Shown here one piece after another: positions 37,006 to 45,762 of a stretch of DNA of 64,000 bases (position 1 is its first letter; every line of letters begins with the position of its first letter). Origin of the DNA: Pseudothermotoga hypogea DSM 11164 = NBRC 106472. GTDB taxonomy: Bacteria; Thermotogota; Thermotogae; Thermotogales; DSM-5069. Under the pieces are notes generated by a model. It made no database searches. It saw only the letters and a program-made list of their open reading frames with translations, and was not told the DNA's origin. The stretch is taken from contig NZ_CP007141.1 in the NCBI RefSeq assembly GCF_000816145.1, forward strand, positions 2,101,417-2,165,416. The letters run 5' to 3'. The position numbers and the translations under genes were made by a program.

Positions 37006-37142
37006 CCCACTTCATTAGCGCTCAGCTTTCATCATACCTCACGTAGATATTGTGAGTCATAAGTTCCCCGGTAAGGTTTTTTGCAAATCATTCGGACCAA
37101 CATTCAAATCCAAGAGACGGCGTTGAACCCCAAACAACCCTC

Positions 37143-37171
37143 TTGACCATTTCTGCGAGATAGTGTAATAT
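37143..37171 (+). promoter_or_regulatory. Promoter of tRNA-Glu
   Basis: TTGACC (37143-37148), 17-base spacer, TAATAT (37166-37171). The tRNA starts 12 bases downstream. Confidence 0.8.
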
Positions 37172-37183
37172 AGCCTTGGTTGA

Positions 37184-37259
37184 GCCCCCATCGTCTAGCG
37201 GCCTAGGACACTGGCCTTTCAAGCCAGAAGCAGGGGTTCGAATCCCCTTGGGGGCGCCA
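37184..37259 (+). tRNA. tRNA-Glu (anticodon TTC)
   Basis: Acceptor GCCCCCA/TGGGGGC, anticodon arm with loop CTTTCAA giving TTC, T arm CAGGGG-TTCGAAT-CCCCTT in the usual place, discriminator G73 and encoded CCA. Own promoter and terminator. Confidence 0.95.
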
Positions 37260-37295
37260 GAGTGTTCTACTTTTTTGAACGAATCTCAAAGGAAG

Positions 37296-37323
37296 AACCG
37301 CTCCTCTCTGGAGCGGTTTTTCA
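37296..37323 (+). terminator. Intrinsic terminator after tRNA-Glu
   Basis: Nine-bp stem AACCGCTCC/GGAGCGGTT with loop TCTCT, followed by TTTTC. The 82 bases between this and the tRNA-Asn 3' end hold nothing else that I recognise. Confidence 0.85.
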
Positions 37324-37405
37324 CGCCCGTTTCTTTGACTGAACACACAACAAAAAAGAGGTGGGTTCGTGACCCACCTACTGATCGGGAAATTCATTTG
37401 AAGCT

Positions 37406-37481
37406 TGGCTCCGGCGGCAGGACTCGAACCTGCAACCTAGTGGTTAACAGCCACCCGCTCTGCCGGTTGAGCTACGCCGGA
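37406..37481 (-). tRNA. tRNA-Asn (anticodon GTT)
   Basis: Acceptor TCCGGCG/CGCCGGA, TAGCTC D-arm start, anticodon arm GGTGG-CTGTTAA-CCACT giving GTT, T arm GCAGG-TTCGAGT-CCTGC, G73 and encoded CCA. Confidence 0.95.
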
Positions 37482-37505
37482 GCGCCAGTTCAGTTATCGA
37501 CAATT

Positions 37506-37533
37506 ATTCTATCAAAAGCTTTTTCCATTTCAA
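37506..37533 (-). promoter_or_regulatory. Likely promoter of tRNA-Asn
   Basis: Minus-strand TTGAAA (37528-37533), 16-base spacer, TAGAAT (37506-37511). The leader before the tRNA is about 18 bases. Confidence 0.5.
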
Positions 37534-37585
37534 GTGTAGAGTTATTTACTCTTAGATTAACGCTGAGAAGAAGCAGGTGATGCCG

Positions 37586-38758
37586 ATGTGGAAGGACTTG
37601 CCGAAGGGAATCAAGCTTTATCTTCTCTTCTATTCTGTGAGCGGGTTTTCCTTCTCCGCGCTCATCGCGGCTCCGACGCTCGGTAAGGTTTTGAACATCT
37701 CCATTCAAGAGCTCGGTTGGCTTTTCAGTTTTTCCTACATCTTTCAGGCCATTCTCACTTACGTCTTAGGCAGAAAGTTCGAAAGTATAAGCGTGAACTA
37801 TGGTTACGCGCTCGCCAGGATGTTCTTCGCTCTGGGAAGTATCCTTTTCGTCCTGGCACGTAACGTCTATGGGTTCGTGGCAGCACAACTTTTGCTGGGT
37901 GTCACCGACGTCCTATATCCCTGCCAGGTGATGTACGAAAGGGCGCTCTTTCAGCCGCAGAAACGTGAACAGATTTACTCTTTGCAGTTTCTCATCACTG
38001 AGTTCACGAAGGCCATCGTTTACTTCTTCCTGGTGTTCATTCTGTCGAAGTACATGAAAGATCTCAGATTTCTCTCGACAATATTCTTCCTGACCTTCCT
38101 GACGAACATCTTTTACGCTTTCGCCTTCTTGAAAATCCTGCCACGTGTTCAGAGCGGTTCGAGTCTTCACGAACACCACGTGCTGGCCACGAGCGTGAAT
38201 GGGCCCTTCATTTCGATAATGCTGCATCAGTATCTGGCGTACATGGCCTTCAGTTTTTCAAGCTTTCTCATCATTTCGTACTATCTCATGGACCGTTTCA
38301 ATCTGGACAGTTCCTCGCCCTTTCTGTTCGAAATGATCTTCTCTGCCTCGGTGGTCACATCGTATCTTTGGAAAAGAAAGACCAGGAACAACACAGTAAC
38401 GAATTTAGTCATCGGCTCTGTGCTAATTATAGTTACCTTCGCCCTCTGGTTCGTACCCAACGTCTACGTTTTTTTCGCTTCCCACACGCTCATGGGACTT
38501 GGATTCATCCTGTGGTTTCCCGCCAAGGAAACGGTGAAGATAAGTCTATCACCGAAAGAACTGGGTAGGTGGGAAGGTTTCTTCCAGGGATTGAACATCC
38601 TCAGTAGAACCTTCGTTCCCGTTGTGTCAACACAGATCGCAGGAAGGCTCGGACACAGATGGGTGTTCCTGACCTCGGCTTTCATCTTCAGTGCGAGCCT
38701 GCTGAGTTCAATTCCAGCAGTGAGATGGTTCTACAAAATCGGAAACGTCAGGACATGA
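37586..38758 (+). CDS. MFS-type membrane transporter
   Basis: 390 residues with about twelve hydrophobic helices in two halves. Loops such as GRKFESISVNYGYALARMFF after helix 2 fit the major facilitator fold. The substrate is unknown. The start ATG at 37586 has AGGTGA five bases ahead; GTG 37577 and ATG 37580 are in-frame alternatives. Its end overlaps the convergent tatD by 11 bases. Confidence 0.75.
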   Translation: MWKDLPKGIKLYLLFYSVSGFSFSALIAAPTLGKVLNISIQELGWLFSFSYIFQAILTYVLGRKFESISVNYGYALARMFFALGSILFVLARNVYGFVAAQLLLGVTDVLYPCQVMYERALFQPQKREQIYSLQFLITEFTKAIVYFFLVFILSKYMKDLRFLSTIFFLTFLTNIFYAFAFLKILPRVQSGSSLHEHHVLATSVNGPFISIMLHQYLAYMAFSFSSFLIISYYLMDRFNLDSSSPFLFEMIFSASVVTSYLWKRKTRNNTVTNLVIGSVLIIVTFALWFVPNVYVFFASHTLMGLGFILWFPAKETVKISLSPKELGRWEGFFQGLNILSRTFVPVVSTQIAGRLGHRWVFLTSAFIFSASLLSSIPAVRWFYKIGNVRT

Positions 38759-39515
38759 AAAGCTCTTCCGCGTTGCTCGCGAGAACAGCTGCAACATCCT
38801 CAAGATTCATGTCCAGGATCCTCGCGATCTCTTCGATTACGAACCTGACGTAGATTGGTTCGTTCCTCTTGCCCCTCACCGGTTGGGGGGCTAAGTAAGG
38901 ACAATCCGTCTCGCTCAGAACGTTTTCGATTCCGATAGTTGCAACGACTCTTCTCAACGTGTGATTCTTCGGGTACGTGATGGGACCACCTATACCGATG
39001 TACATGCCGAGTTCAACGAACTTCATTGCCCACTCTTCATCCGCAGAGAAGGCGTGTACAACACCACCTCTCATTGGCAGTCCCACGCGGCTTATGATCT
39101 CGTAAGCATCCTCGTAAGCATCCCTAACGTGAACTATCACGGGTAGATCGACATCTTTCGCAAACTTCAGCTGTTCCTCGAAAACTTTTCGTTGTTGCTC
39201 TTTGGAAGACAGCATCCTGTAGTAATCCAAACCACATTCGCCAATTGCGACAACCTTTTTGTATTCGATCAGCTCTTCAAAAGCTTGCAAGAAGTTCTCT
39301 GGGACATTCGAAGCTTCGTGGGGATGAACACCAACTGAACAGTAGATTTTATCGTGTTTCTCACTCAGAGAAAGTGCTTTTTTGGAATCCTCGATGTCTA
39401 TGCCCACGTTGATGACGAAAGAGAAGTTGTGTGAATCGAGTTTCTGAAGCACCTGATCCAAGTCCTTCTCGAACTGGTGAAAATGCAGATGTGCATGTGT
39501 GTCTGTCAGCTTCAT
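38748..39515 (-). CDS. tatD: TatD-family metal-dependent deoxyribonuclease
   Basis: 255 residues. Metal site DTHAHLHFHQF (N-terminal HxH), ECGLDYYR, VHVRDA, VHAFSADE, and SETDCPYLAP near the end: all the family's metal ligands are present. 3'-5' DNA exonuclease acting in repair or DNA clean-up. AAAGGGGG lies before the ATG. Confidence 0.94.
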   Translation of the reverse strand: MKLTDTHAHLHFHQFEKDLDQVLQKLDSHNFSFVINVGIDIEDSKKALSLSEKHDKIYCSVGVHPHEASNVPENFLQAFEELIEYKKVVAIGECGLDYYRMLSSKEQQRKVFEEQLKFAKDVDLPVIVHVRDAYEDAYEIISRVGLPMRGGVVHAFSADEEWAMKFVELGMYIGIGGPITYPKNHTLRRVVATIGIENVLSETDCPYLAPQPVRGKRNEPIYVRFVIEEIARILDMNLEDVAAVLASNAEELFMS

Positions 39516-39566
39516 TGTTCTTATACCCCCTTTTGCAATTAGAATTCTATCAGGGAAGGAAAAAAG

Positions 39567-41576
39567 ATGGTGTGGATCAGAAAGCCGTGGGTCGCGCTCA
39601 CTCTCATGTCGCTTCTTGGGATTATTTCAGCATTACAGCTTCCAAGACTAAATGTGAAGGCTTATTTCAAGGCGCAGGTTTTCAAAGAATCACGTTACGT
39701 GATTGCAGAGAGGGAGATATCGAAAACTTTCTACCTCAGAGACGTTGCGATCGTCGCTGTTCCTTACAGGACAAGAGACGAGGTAAACGATGTGGCTCGA
39801 GAGCTTCGAGATCTCTCTGGTGTTTCCATGGTGATCAATCCTTTTGAATTTCCCCTCACGATGGTCAACAACACGTCCCTCGCTCAGCGGCTCAGGCTCG
39901 TTGGACAATACGAAGGGCGCGACTATGCTCTGCTTGTGACGTTCATCTCTAAAAGTCCCGAAGACACTTCGAGAAGCATCTACCGGATGATGAAGGCGAG
40001 GGATGGTCTGGTCTTCGGAATTTCGTACATCGGTGCGATGGCGATAGATTACGTTCGAATGATTCTCATCTACCTCACTCCAGTTGCGCTCACGATCATG
40101 TTCGTGATCTTTCACCTCACACTCAAGAGTTTCTGGACCGCGTTGCTCGCGTTTCTTCCCAGCATTCTGGCCACCATCTACCTGCTCGCTCTGTACGCGG
40201 CGATAGGCAAACCGATCAGTATGGAGAATGTTCTAATGCCGTTCATAACGTTGATAATGGGAAGTTCTGCGGCGCTCCACTACGTGAACAGGTACCTGAC
40301 TCTGAAAGATCCAAGCAGATACGAAAGATCTTACAAGGCGTTCAAGGAGACTTTTTCCGCATTGTTCATGACCGTTCTGACCACAGTGGTTGGATTTTTG
40401 AGCCTTGGTCTCACAAGTTCCCCAGTGATGAGGGAGATCGGCCTGAGCGGCGCAGCTGGTATGACCGCAGCGGGGGTGGCAACCTTCGTGTTTTTGCCAC
40501 CGATAGTCACACTCATCGAAGACAGAAGAACGCCTGACATGATCGAAAGAAGGAGCTTGACGAAGAGAAGAACCAAGTTGCTGGTTTTCCTTTCACTGTT
40601 CACGTTCTTCTGTTTTTTCATCGGCAGAGTACAGGCGGATTTTCACTCTCTGCTGTTCTTCAGGTCCAACTCCAAGGTCATGAAGGGGGCTCGCGTGGTG
40701 GAAGCCATCGCAGGCATAAAGGTGCCCGTTTTTCTGAAAGTCGATATGAACGAGGACGTTCAGAGTCAGGAAGGTCTCGAGGCCCTGAAAAAGGTGCGGG
40801 ATCGTTTGAAAGATCATTGCGAAAGAATCTTCTCAATTTTGGATTTGTACGAGTTATTTCCACAGCCTCTGCGGAATCTCATTTCGATGCTGTTACCCGA
40901 AGGGATCCTGTTCGATCGCAAGAGCAATTCTGTTCTCGTGATTGCCTTCCCAAAACGAGTAGACAGCAGCACCTACAGGCAGATCGAAGAAACCGTCTCT
41001 TCACTTGCTTGTGGTCCGATCAGGTCCATCGAGCTCTCTGGCGAAGATTTCAAGTACATGGAGATGAACAGGTTCGTGATCCAGAACTTGCGAACGAGTC
41101 TGATGTTTGCCTTGCTTGTTATAGCGCTCATGATGGGGCTCACGCTGAAAAATTTCAAACTCGGTCTTTTGAGCTGTCTGCCCATCGCAGCGACGTTGCT
41201 GAGCCTGTATGGGGCGATGGGACTGTTGAAAGTACCATTGAACGCCATAAGCGCTTGCATCATGAACATCGTACTCGGTGCAGGGATAGATTATGCAATA
41301 CACTTCTGTTGCGCGTACCTGAAACATGGTTCTCTCGAACGAGCCTATCTATTCACCCGAAGGCCTATCATTGCCAACGCTCTCGGTGTCGCTCTGGGCT
41401 TCTCCGTGTTGTTCTTTTCTCCCATGAAGGTCCACGCGCACATCGCAGCGCTGATATTCATCGGGATGGTCCTGGCCTCGAGCTACACCTTGCTCTGGCT
41501 GACCTCAATCCTGCCGAACAGGGCTCACAACGCGCGTGATGCGAGAGACTTGTCTTCGTCCACTAACCTCTGGTAG
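39567..41576 (+). CDS. RND/MMPL-superfamily membrane exporter
   Basis: 669 residues. Two repeats, each with one helix, a large outer loop (about 25-165 and 355-495) and five helices, as in MMPL/HpnN-type hydrophobe exporters. The segment PFITLIMGSSAALHYVNRYL and its counterpart IVLGAGIDYAIHFCCAYL are the matching intramembrane helices with charged or polar residues for proton flow. It may carry lipids or hydrophobic molecules; the substrate is unknown. No periplasmic adaptor is adjacent. Its last 52 bases overlap the convergent aldehyde oxidoreductase gene. Confidence 0.85.
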   Translation: MVWIRKPWVALTLMSLLGIISALQLPRLNVKAYFKAQVFKESRYVIAEREISKTFYLRDVAIVAVPYRTRDEVNDVARELRDLSGVSMVINPFEFPLTMVNNTSLAQRLRLVGQYEGRDYALLVTFISKSPEDTSRSIYRMMKARDGLVFGISYIGAMAIDYVRMILIYLTPVALTIMFVIFHLTLKSFWTALLAFLPSILATIYLLALYAAIGKPISMENVLMPFITLIMGSSAALHYVNRYLTLKDPSRYERSYKAFKETFSALFMTVLTTVVGFLSLGLTSSPVMREIGLSGAAGMTAAGVATFVFLPPIVTLIEDRRTPDMIERRSLTKRRTKLLVFLSLFTFFCFFIGRVQADFHSLLFFRSNSKVMKGARVVEAIAGIKVPVFLKVDMNEDVQSQEGLEALKKVRDRLKDHCERIFSILDLYELFPQPLRNLISMLLPEGILFDRKSNSVLVIAFPKRVDSSTYRQIEETVSSLACGPIRSIELSGEDFKYMEMNRFVIQNLRTSLMFALLVIALMMGLTLKNFKLGLLSCLPIAATLLSLYGAMGLLKVPLNAISACIMNIVLGAGIDYAIHFCCAYLKHGSLERAYLFTRRPIIANALGVALGFSVLFFSPMKVHAHIAALIFIGMVLASSYTLLWLTSILPNRAHNARDARDLSSSTNLW

Positions 41577-43285
41577 AGTTCGATTCTCTTTTTGAAGTCC
41601 GCCTCACTCATCTTTCCCCTGCTTGTGTAGACGTTGGTCAATTTCTTGGGAAGACTCAACCCGGCGAAGTTGAAACCCAGCCTCTCTTTGAGCAAGTATT
41701 TCATCCCATGCACGGTGTGGGCGATCTGATTCATCTTCGATTCATCGATGTCGAATCCGACAGTGTTCAAACACTCAACTACCTTCTGTGGAGTGTAGAC
41801 ACCCCGTGCAAACAAACACATCACCAAACTGTTGGTGAGGACGCGCCAGACACCTTCTTCATACATTGCCCTGACTTCTTTCTCGATGTCTTCAGAACGT
41901 CCCAGATACTTTTGATCGACGCTGTATCCTGCACAGTCTAAGTGCGAATGTCTCACACCCACTGCGTATCCGACGAACGCGTCTGGACCGGTCATGTACC
42001 CAGGAGCTTCGTTTTTGTTGAAGCAGATTGCGAAATCTTCACCGCCGTACTTTTTTGCACAATAGTGAACACCCTTTTCGAGATCTCTGTAGAATTCGTT
42101 TTTCCCGAGTGCGATGTTCTCAAGAACCTTCAAATAAGTTTCCACATCGCCGAAGTTCAGGGCGAGATCTTCGGTCTGTTTCAGCGTGATGAAACCCCTT
42201 TGAAACGCTTCAGTCGCCCACGCAAGCACAACACCAATGCTTATCGCGTCCCAACCTTGTCGCTCAACGAAGTGAATCAGTTTGAGCACATCTTCCGCTT
42301 TCGAAACGCTGACATTCGAGCCCAGCGAATAAATGAGCTCGTGATCGTAGGAAGTCTTCAGAGCCTTGTACATGTGCGGATCAGCGAACAGTTCCCTCAA
42401 GACGCCCATGTGGATGCATCCTATGGGACAGTGCGCACAGGAGATCTGCTGTGCGAGGAGATGGTCTGCGAAATACTCGCCACTTATTCCCTGAGCGCTT
42501 TCGAAGAAGCCTTGAGAAAAGTTCCGCGTCGGAAGACCCATTATTTTCGAAAGCGGAACCACATTCGCCGCCGTGCCGAGATCTCTGTACTTGTATGTGT
42601 TTTCACTCTCGACGAGTTCCTGAAAAATTCGATCGTAGAGCGACTGATATGATCTTTTATCTCTCAGTTCTGGACAGTTGCTTCCTGACACAACGATCGC
42701 CTTCAAATTCTTTGAACCCATGATCGCACCGAGGCCCAACCTTCCAAAGTGCCTTGAAGAATCCACAGTAACAGCGGCAATGGGAGAAAGCCTTTCACCC
42801 GCTGGTCCGATCCTGACGATGCTCTTTTTGCCCTTGCGGTGATCTTCCTTTTCTCTGAGAATTCTCTCGGTAGCAAGTGCGCTTCGACCCCAGAGCGAAC
42901 TGCAGGGAACAAGTTTCACGCTATCATCGTCTATGGACAGATAAACGGGTTTTTCAGCCCGACCAACGATCCTGAGAACGTGAACGTTGGCCGAAAGCAT
43001 CGCGAGATGAAGTCTTCCACCCGCATGGGATTCGCCGAGATCGCCCGTCAAAGGTGATCTGAACATCGCAACGGTCTTCGACATGCTTGGAAAATAGCCG
43101 TTGATAGGACCTATCGCGAAATAAATTGGAGAATTTTCAGAGAACGGATCCAAATCCTTTGTGATTTCCTGCATCGCAAGATAAGTCAGCACGCCTGTGC
43201 CACCAATGAACCTTCGAAACAGTTCACTCACATCCTTTTCCTCGACCTTTCCGCTCGTCAGATCTACGGACAACATCCTGTACAT
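41525..43285 (-). CDS. aor: Tungsten-containing aldehyde:ferredoxin oxidoreductase
   Basis: 586 residues, usual length. Oxidises aldehydes to acids with ferredoxin as acceptor; uses a tungsto-bispterin and one 4Fe-4S cluster. N-terminal domain (RMLSVDLTSGKVE, FIGGTGVLTYLA), pterin segment GESHAGGRL, cluster cysteines C283, C286, C290 (CAHCPIGC) and C490 (LVMCLFARG). The start ATG overlaps the ferredoxin stop (TGATG), with GGAGGAGGTGG upstream. Confidence 0.93.
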   Translation of the reverse strand: MYRMLSVDLTSGKVEEKDVSELFRRFIGGTGVLTYLAMQEITKDLDPFSENSPIYFAIGPINGYFPSMSKTVAMFRSPLTGDLGESHAGGRLHLAMLSANVHVLRIVGRAEKPVYLSIDDDSVKLVPCSSLWGRSALATERILREKEDHRKGKKSIVRIGPAGERLSPIAAVTVDSSRHFGRLGLGAIMGSKNLKAIVVSGSNCPELRDKRSYQSLYDRIFQELVESENTYKYRDLGTAANVVPLSKIMGLPTRNFSQGFFESAQGISGEYFADHLLAQQISCAHCPIGCIHMGVLRELFADPHMYKALKTSYDHELIYSLGSNVSVSKAEDVLKLIHFVERQGWDAISIGVVLAWATEAFQRGFITLKQTEDLALNFGDVETYLKVLENIALGKNEFYRDLEKGVHYCAKKYGGEDFAICFNKNEAPGYMTGPDAFVGYAVGVRHSHLDCAGYSVDQKYLGRSEDIEKEVRAMYEEGVWRVLTNSLVMCLFARGVYTPQKVVECLNTVGFDIDESKMNQIAHTVHGMKYLLKERLGFNFAGLSLPKKLTNVYTSRGKMSEADFKKRIELYQRLVDEDKSLASRAL

Positions 43286-43695
43286 CAGCCCACCTCCTCC
43301 ATAGCGAGGACTTTGGTCGGACAGTAGCGAACACAAACACCGCAGTGGTGACACACGATGGGCACTTGTTCCTGTTCGTCCCACTGGAGCGCGTTCGCAG
43401 CGCAGGCTTTGATACATTTTCGACAGTGTGTGCACAGTTCTTTCACCAGTTCCACACCGAAACCGCGTTTCGAAACTCTGAGCGCTCCAGTTGGACACGC
43501 CGCGGCACACTCTGGATCCTTGCAAGCTTGACACACGCGCACAGAGAATGCGCCTTCGACTCCTGGATAGTTCTTCACCCTCATGGCTGACTTCTCTATT
43601 CCAACAGCTCCGTGCCACGTCCTCGTGCAGGCAAACATGCAAGAATAACATCCTATGCATCTTTCTCTGTCTTTCACGACAAGCTTCTTCGCCAC
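43285..43695 (-). CDS. Polyferredoxin, four 4Fe-4S clusters, electron partner of the aldehyde oxidoreductase
   Basis: 136 residues with sixteen cluster cysteines in four sets: CIGCYSCMFAC, CQACKDPECAAACP, CTHCRKCIKAC and CHHCGVCVRYCP. This is the layout of the small electron-transfer subunit (HycB/DmsB type) that is often fused or adjacent to AOR-family enzymes. GTG start with AAAGGAGG, three bases after the vanZ-like gene. It probably takes electrons from AOR to a membrane or NAD-linked partner. Confidence 0.92.
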   Translation of the reverse strand: MAKKLVVKDRERCIGCYSCMFACTRTWHGAVGIEKSAMRVKNYPGVEGAFSVRVCQACKDPECAAACPTGALRVSKRGFGVELVKELCTHCRKCIKACAANALQWDEQEQVPIVCHHCGVCVRYCPTKVLAMEEVG

Positions 43696-43698
43696 GTT

Positions 43699-44238
43699 CT
43701 AAGCCTCCTTTCGTTGTTGAGCCTTTTTCGACAGAAAGAATTGTATTAACCTGACGAGAGTAAATACAACGAAACAGAACACCGTGCCCGTCACGGCACC
43801 AGACACATCTATCATGACATCGTTCAAAGAAGCTCCTCTTCCTCTGAACTGCTGAAGATACTCATCCAAGCTCGCCACGAGTGCAGGAAGAGAGACTGAG
43901 ACGATTACAGCCATCAAGACTTTGCCTGAGTAGGCGAAAGCGAACCAGAAAGAAACGATGCCGAGCACCATGTAGAGTCCAAAATGCGCAGATTTTCTGA
44001 CGAGCTCCACCGTGGGCATCTTTCTGTCTCCAGACCAAAGTTTGTTCAGGCCATTCTTGATCCTCACGAAAAGCTCAGTCTCAGAGAGATCCAACATTTG
44101 ATCGATCCTCTTCAAGATGTCGTAGGCCCAGCGAGCCTGTCTGGACGAGACGACAGCGTTTCTTGTGCCGAAGTAAAGCACGACACCAGTCCAGAGAATC
44201 AGGATCGTTACCAGCACAAAGGTCCACCTTCGATTCAT
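43699..44238 (-). CDS. VanZ-like membrane protein
   Basis: 179 residues with four hydrophobic helices. The central segment KSAHFGLYMVLGIVSFWFAF and SLDEYLQQFRGRGASLNDVMID match the VanZ family, whose function outside glycopeptide resistance is unclear. The ATG at 44238 has GAGGAGA nine bases ahead. It heads an operon with the ferredoxin and AOR genes, which is an unexpected partnership. Confidence 0.8.
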   Translation of the reverse strand: MNRRWTFVLVTILILWTGVVLYFGTRNAVVSSRQARWAYDILKRIDQMLDLSETELFVRIKNGLNKLWSGDRKMPTVELVRKSAHFGLYMVLGIVSFWFAFAYSGKVLMAVIVSVSLPALVASLDEYLQQFRGRGASLNDVMIDVSGAVTGTVFCFVVFTLVRLIQFFLSKKAQQRKEA

Positions 44239-44380
44239 CAGCTCTGCTCTCCTCACAACAACATTCTGCCACGATGAAATGAACACGGAACATTCCGATT
44301 TTTTTCAGAAAATGTTGCTTTCAGGATCTCATATCGAAAAATTTTGCAAAACCCGCTCTCGAAAGTGCGCAAACGATTCT

Positions 44381-44438
44381 TTGACACACTCGCATCAAAA
44401 AAGTTATAATCAAAAGGGCCACGTTAGAAATTTAACGT
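44381..44438 (+). promoter_or_regulatory. Promoter and palindromic element of the livJHMGF operon
   Basis: Near-consensus TTGACA (44381-44386) and TATAAT (44405-44410), 18 bases apart. Right after the start point lies ACGTTAGAAATTTAACGT (44421-44438), with arms ACGTTA and TAACGT: either an operator or an mRNA hairpin. The rest of the 44239-44472 gap is AT-rich without a gene. Confidence 0.75.
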
Positions 44439-44472
44439 CCCCACAACACTTCAAAATCAGGGAGGTGTCCGT

Positions 44473-45711
44473 ATGAAAAAGTTGTTGGCGGTCCTGGTGG
44501 TGTTGCTGAGCCTCGTCGTGCTGGCACAAGAAGTTATCAAGATCGGTGCCATTTTCCCACTCACGGGTGCAGCCGCTGCAACTGGAGTGAAGATCAAGTA
44601 TGCAGTCGAGGTCGCACAGGAAATCATCAACGGTGTCTATCCTGAAATCAACCTCGCGCTCGCTAAATCTGCAGGATTGCCGAACCTCAACGGGGCCAAA
44701 GTACAGTTCGTTTTCGCAGACCATCAGGGTAACCCAGAATTGGCCATGGCAGAAGCCGAAAGATTGATCAGAAACGAAAAAGTTGTAGCACTCATCGGTT
44801 GCTATCAGTCTTCCTGTACCAAACCGGCAAGCCAGATCGCTGAGAAGTACGGTATACCCTTCGTCGCTGGGTCTTCGAGCTCCGCAGCTCTCACGGAAAG
44901 AGGATTGAAATGGTTCTTCAGGATTGCGCCGCACGACGGTATGGAAACTGTCTTTTTCTTCAACTACCTCAGATACTTGAACGAGAAGTACAACGCTAAC
45001 ATCAAGAGAGTTGCCGTCGTGTACATAGACAACGAGTACGGAGTGCACGCGGCACTCATGGTGAAAGAAAAGATCAAGGACTTTCCTGAATTCAGCCTCG
45101 TGGCCGACGTGAAGTATCCTGTGAGTGCGACCAACGTGGACATAGAGGTCCAGAAAATCAAAGCGGCCAAACCGGATGCGATCTTCCATGCGTCCTACAT
45201 CGGTGACATGACCATGTTCGTCAAGAAGTACAAAGAGTTCAACGTGGTTCCAAAGGTCGTGCTCTCTTACTGTGGTGGATATCAGGACCCGCAGTTTGTT
45301 GTGAACCTCGGCAAAGATGCAGATTATTTTGCTGGAACGAACGCCACCACGCCTGCCCTGTTTGCAAAGATGCCGATCCTCTCCAAAATCAACGAGATGT
45401 ACAAGGCAAAGTCCGGCGTCGACATCGATGGCCCAACTTTGGAAGACTTCGCTTCTGCGCTCGTCATAGCTGAAGCGATCAACATCGCCGGTACAACTGA
45501 ACCAGAGAAGATTCTCGAGGTTTTGAAGACCCACACCTTCGAGGCTCCCTATTTCGTGTCGGAAAAGATCCAATTCGGTTCGGACGGGCAGAACATCTAC
45601 TCGGCTTCGGTGATGACGCAGATATTCAACGGAGTCTACGAAGCCGTCTGGCCGGAACAGTATCAAACACACGAGCCAGTGCCGCAGTTCCCGGATTGGA
45701 AAAAGAGATGA
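44473..45711 (+). CDS. livJ: Branched-chain amino acid ABC transporter, substrate-binding protein
   Basis: 412 residues. Signal peptide MKKLLAVLVVLLSLVVLAQE without a lipobox, so it is probably soluble or held in the envelope in another way. Type I periplasmic fold with IKIGAIFPLTGAAAATG at the start of the mature part, VQFVFADHQGNPELAMAEAE, and VALIGCYQSSCTKPA. Binds leucine/isoleucine/valine-like ligands or, judging from relatives, possibly other amino acids. GGGAGGTG precedes the ATG. First gene of a complete transporter operon. Confidence 0.93.
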   Translation: MKKLLAVLVVLLSLVVLAQEVIKIGAIFPLTGAAAATGVKIKYAVEVAQEIINGVYPEINLALAKSAGLPNLNGAKVQFVFADHQGNPELAMAEAERLIRNEKVVALIGCYQSSCTKPASQIAEKYGIPFVAGSSSSAALTERGLKWFFRIAPHDGMETVFFFNYLRYLNEKYNANIKRVAVVYIDNEYGVHAALMVKEKIKDFPEFSLVADVKYPVSATNVDIEVQKIKAAKPDAIFHASYIGDMTMFVKKYKEFNVVPKVVLSYCGGYQDPQFVVNLGKDADYFAGTNATTPALFAKMPILSKINEMYKAKSGVDIDGPTLEDFASALVIAEAINIAGTTEPEKILEVLKTHTFEAPYFVSEKIQFGSDGQNIYSASVMTQIFNGVYEAVWPEQYQTHEPVPQFPDWKKR

Positions 45712-45718
45712 GTAATGA

Positions 45719-45739
45719 GGGGGGCACCCGCCCCCCCTT
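45719..45739 (+). terminator. GC-rich hairpin between livJ and livH
   Basis: Seven-bp stem GGGGGGC/GCCCCCC with an ACCC loop, eight bases after the livJ stop and followed by CTTAAAAAA, not by a T run. Probably partial termination or mRNA protection, so that the binding protein is made in excess over the membrane parts. Confidence 0.6.
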
Positions 45740-45762
45740 AAAAAATCTGGAAGGGGATGAGC

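Noticed and set aside
41525..43660. 711-codon version of the aldehyde oxidoreductase
   Set aside because: The first 125 codons are an out-of-frame reading of the polyferredoxin gene; the ATG at 43285 with GGAGGAGG is the true start.
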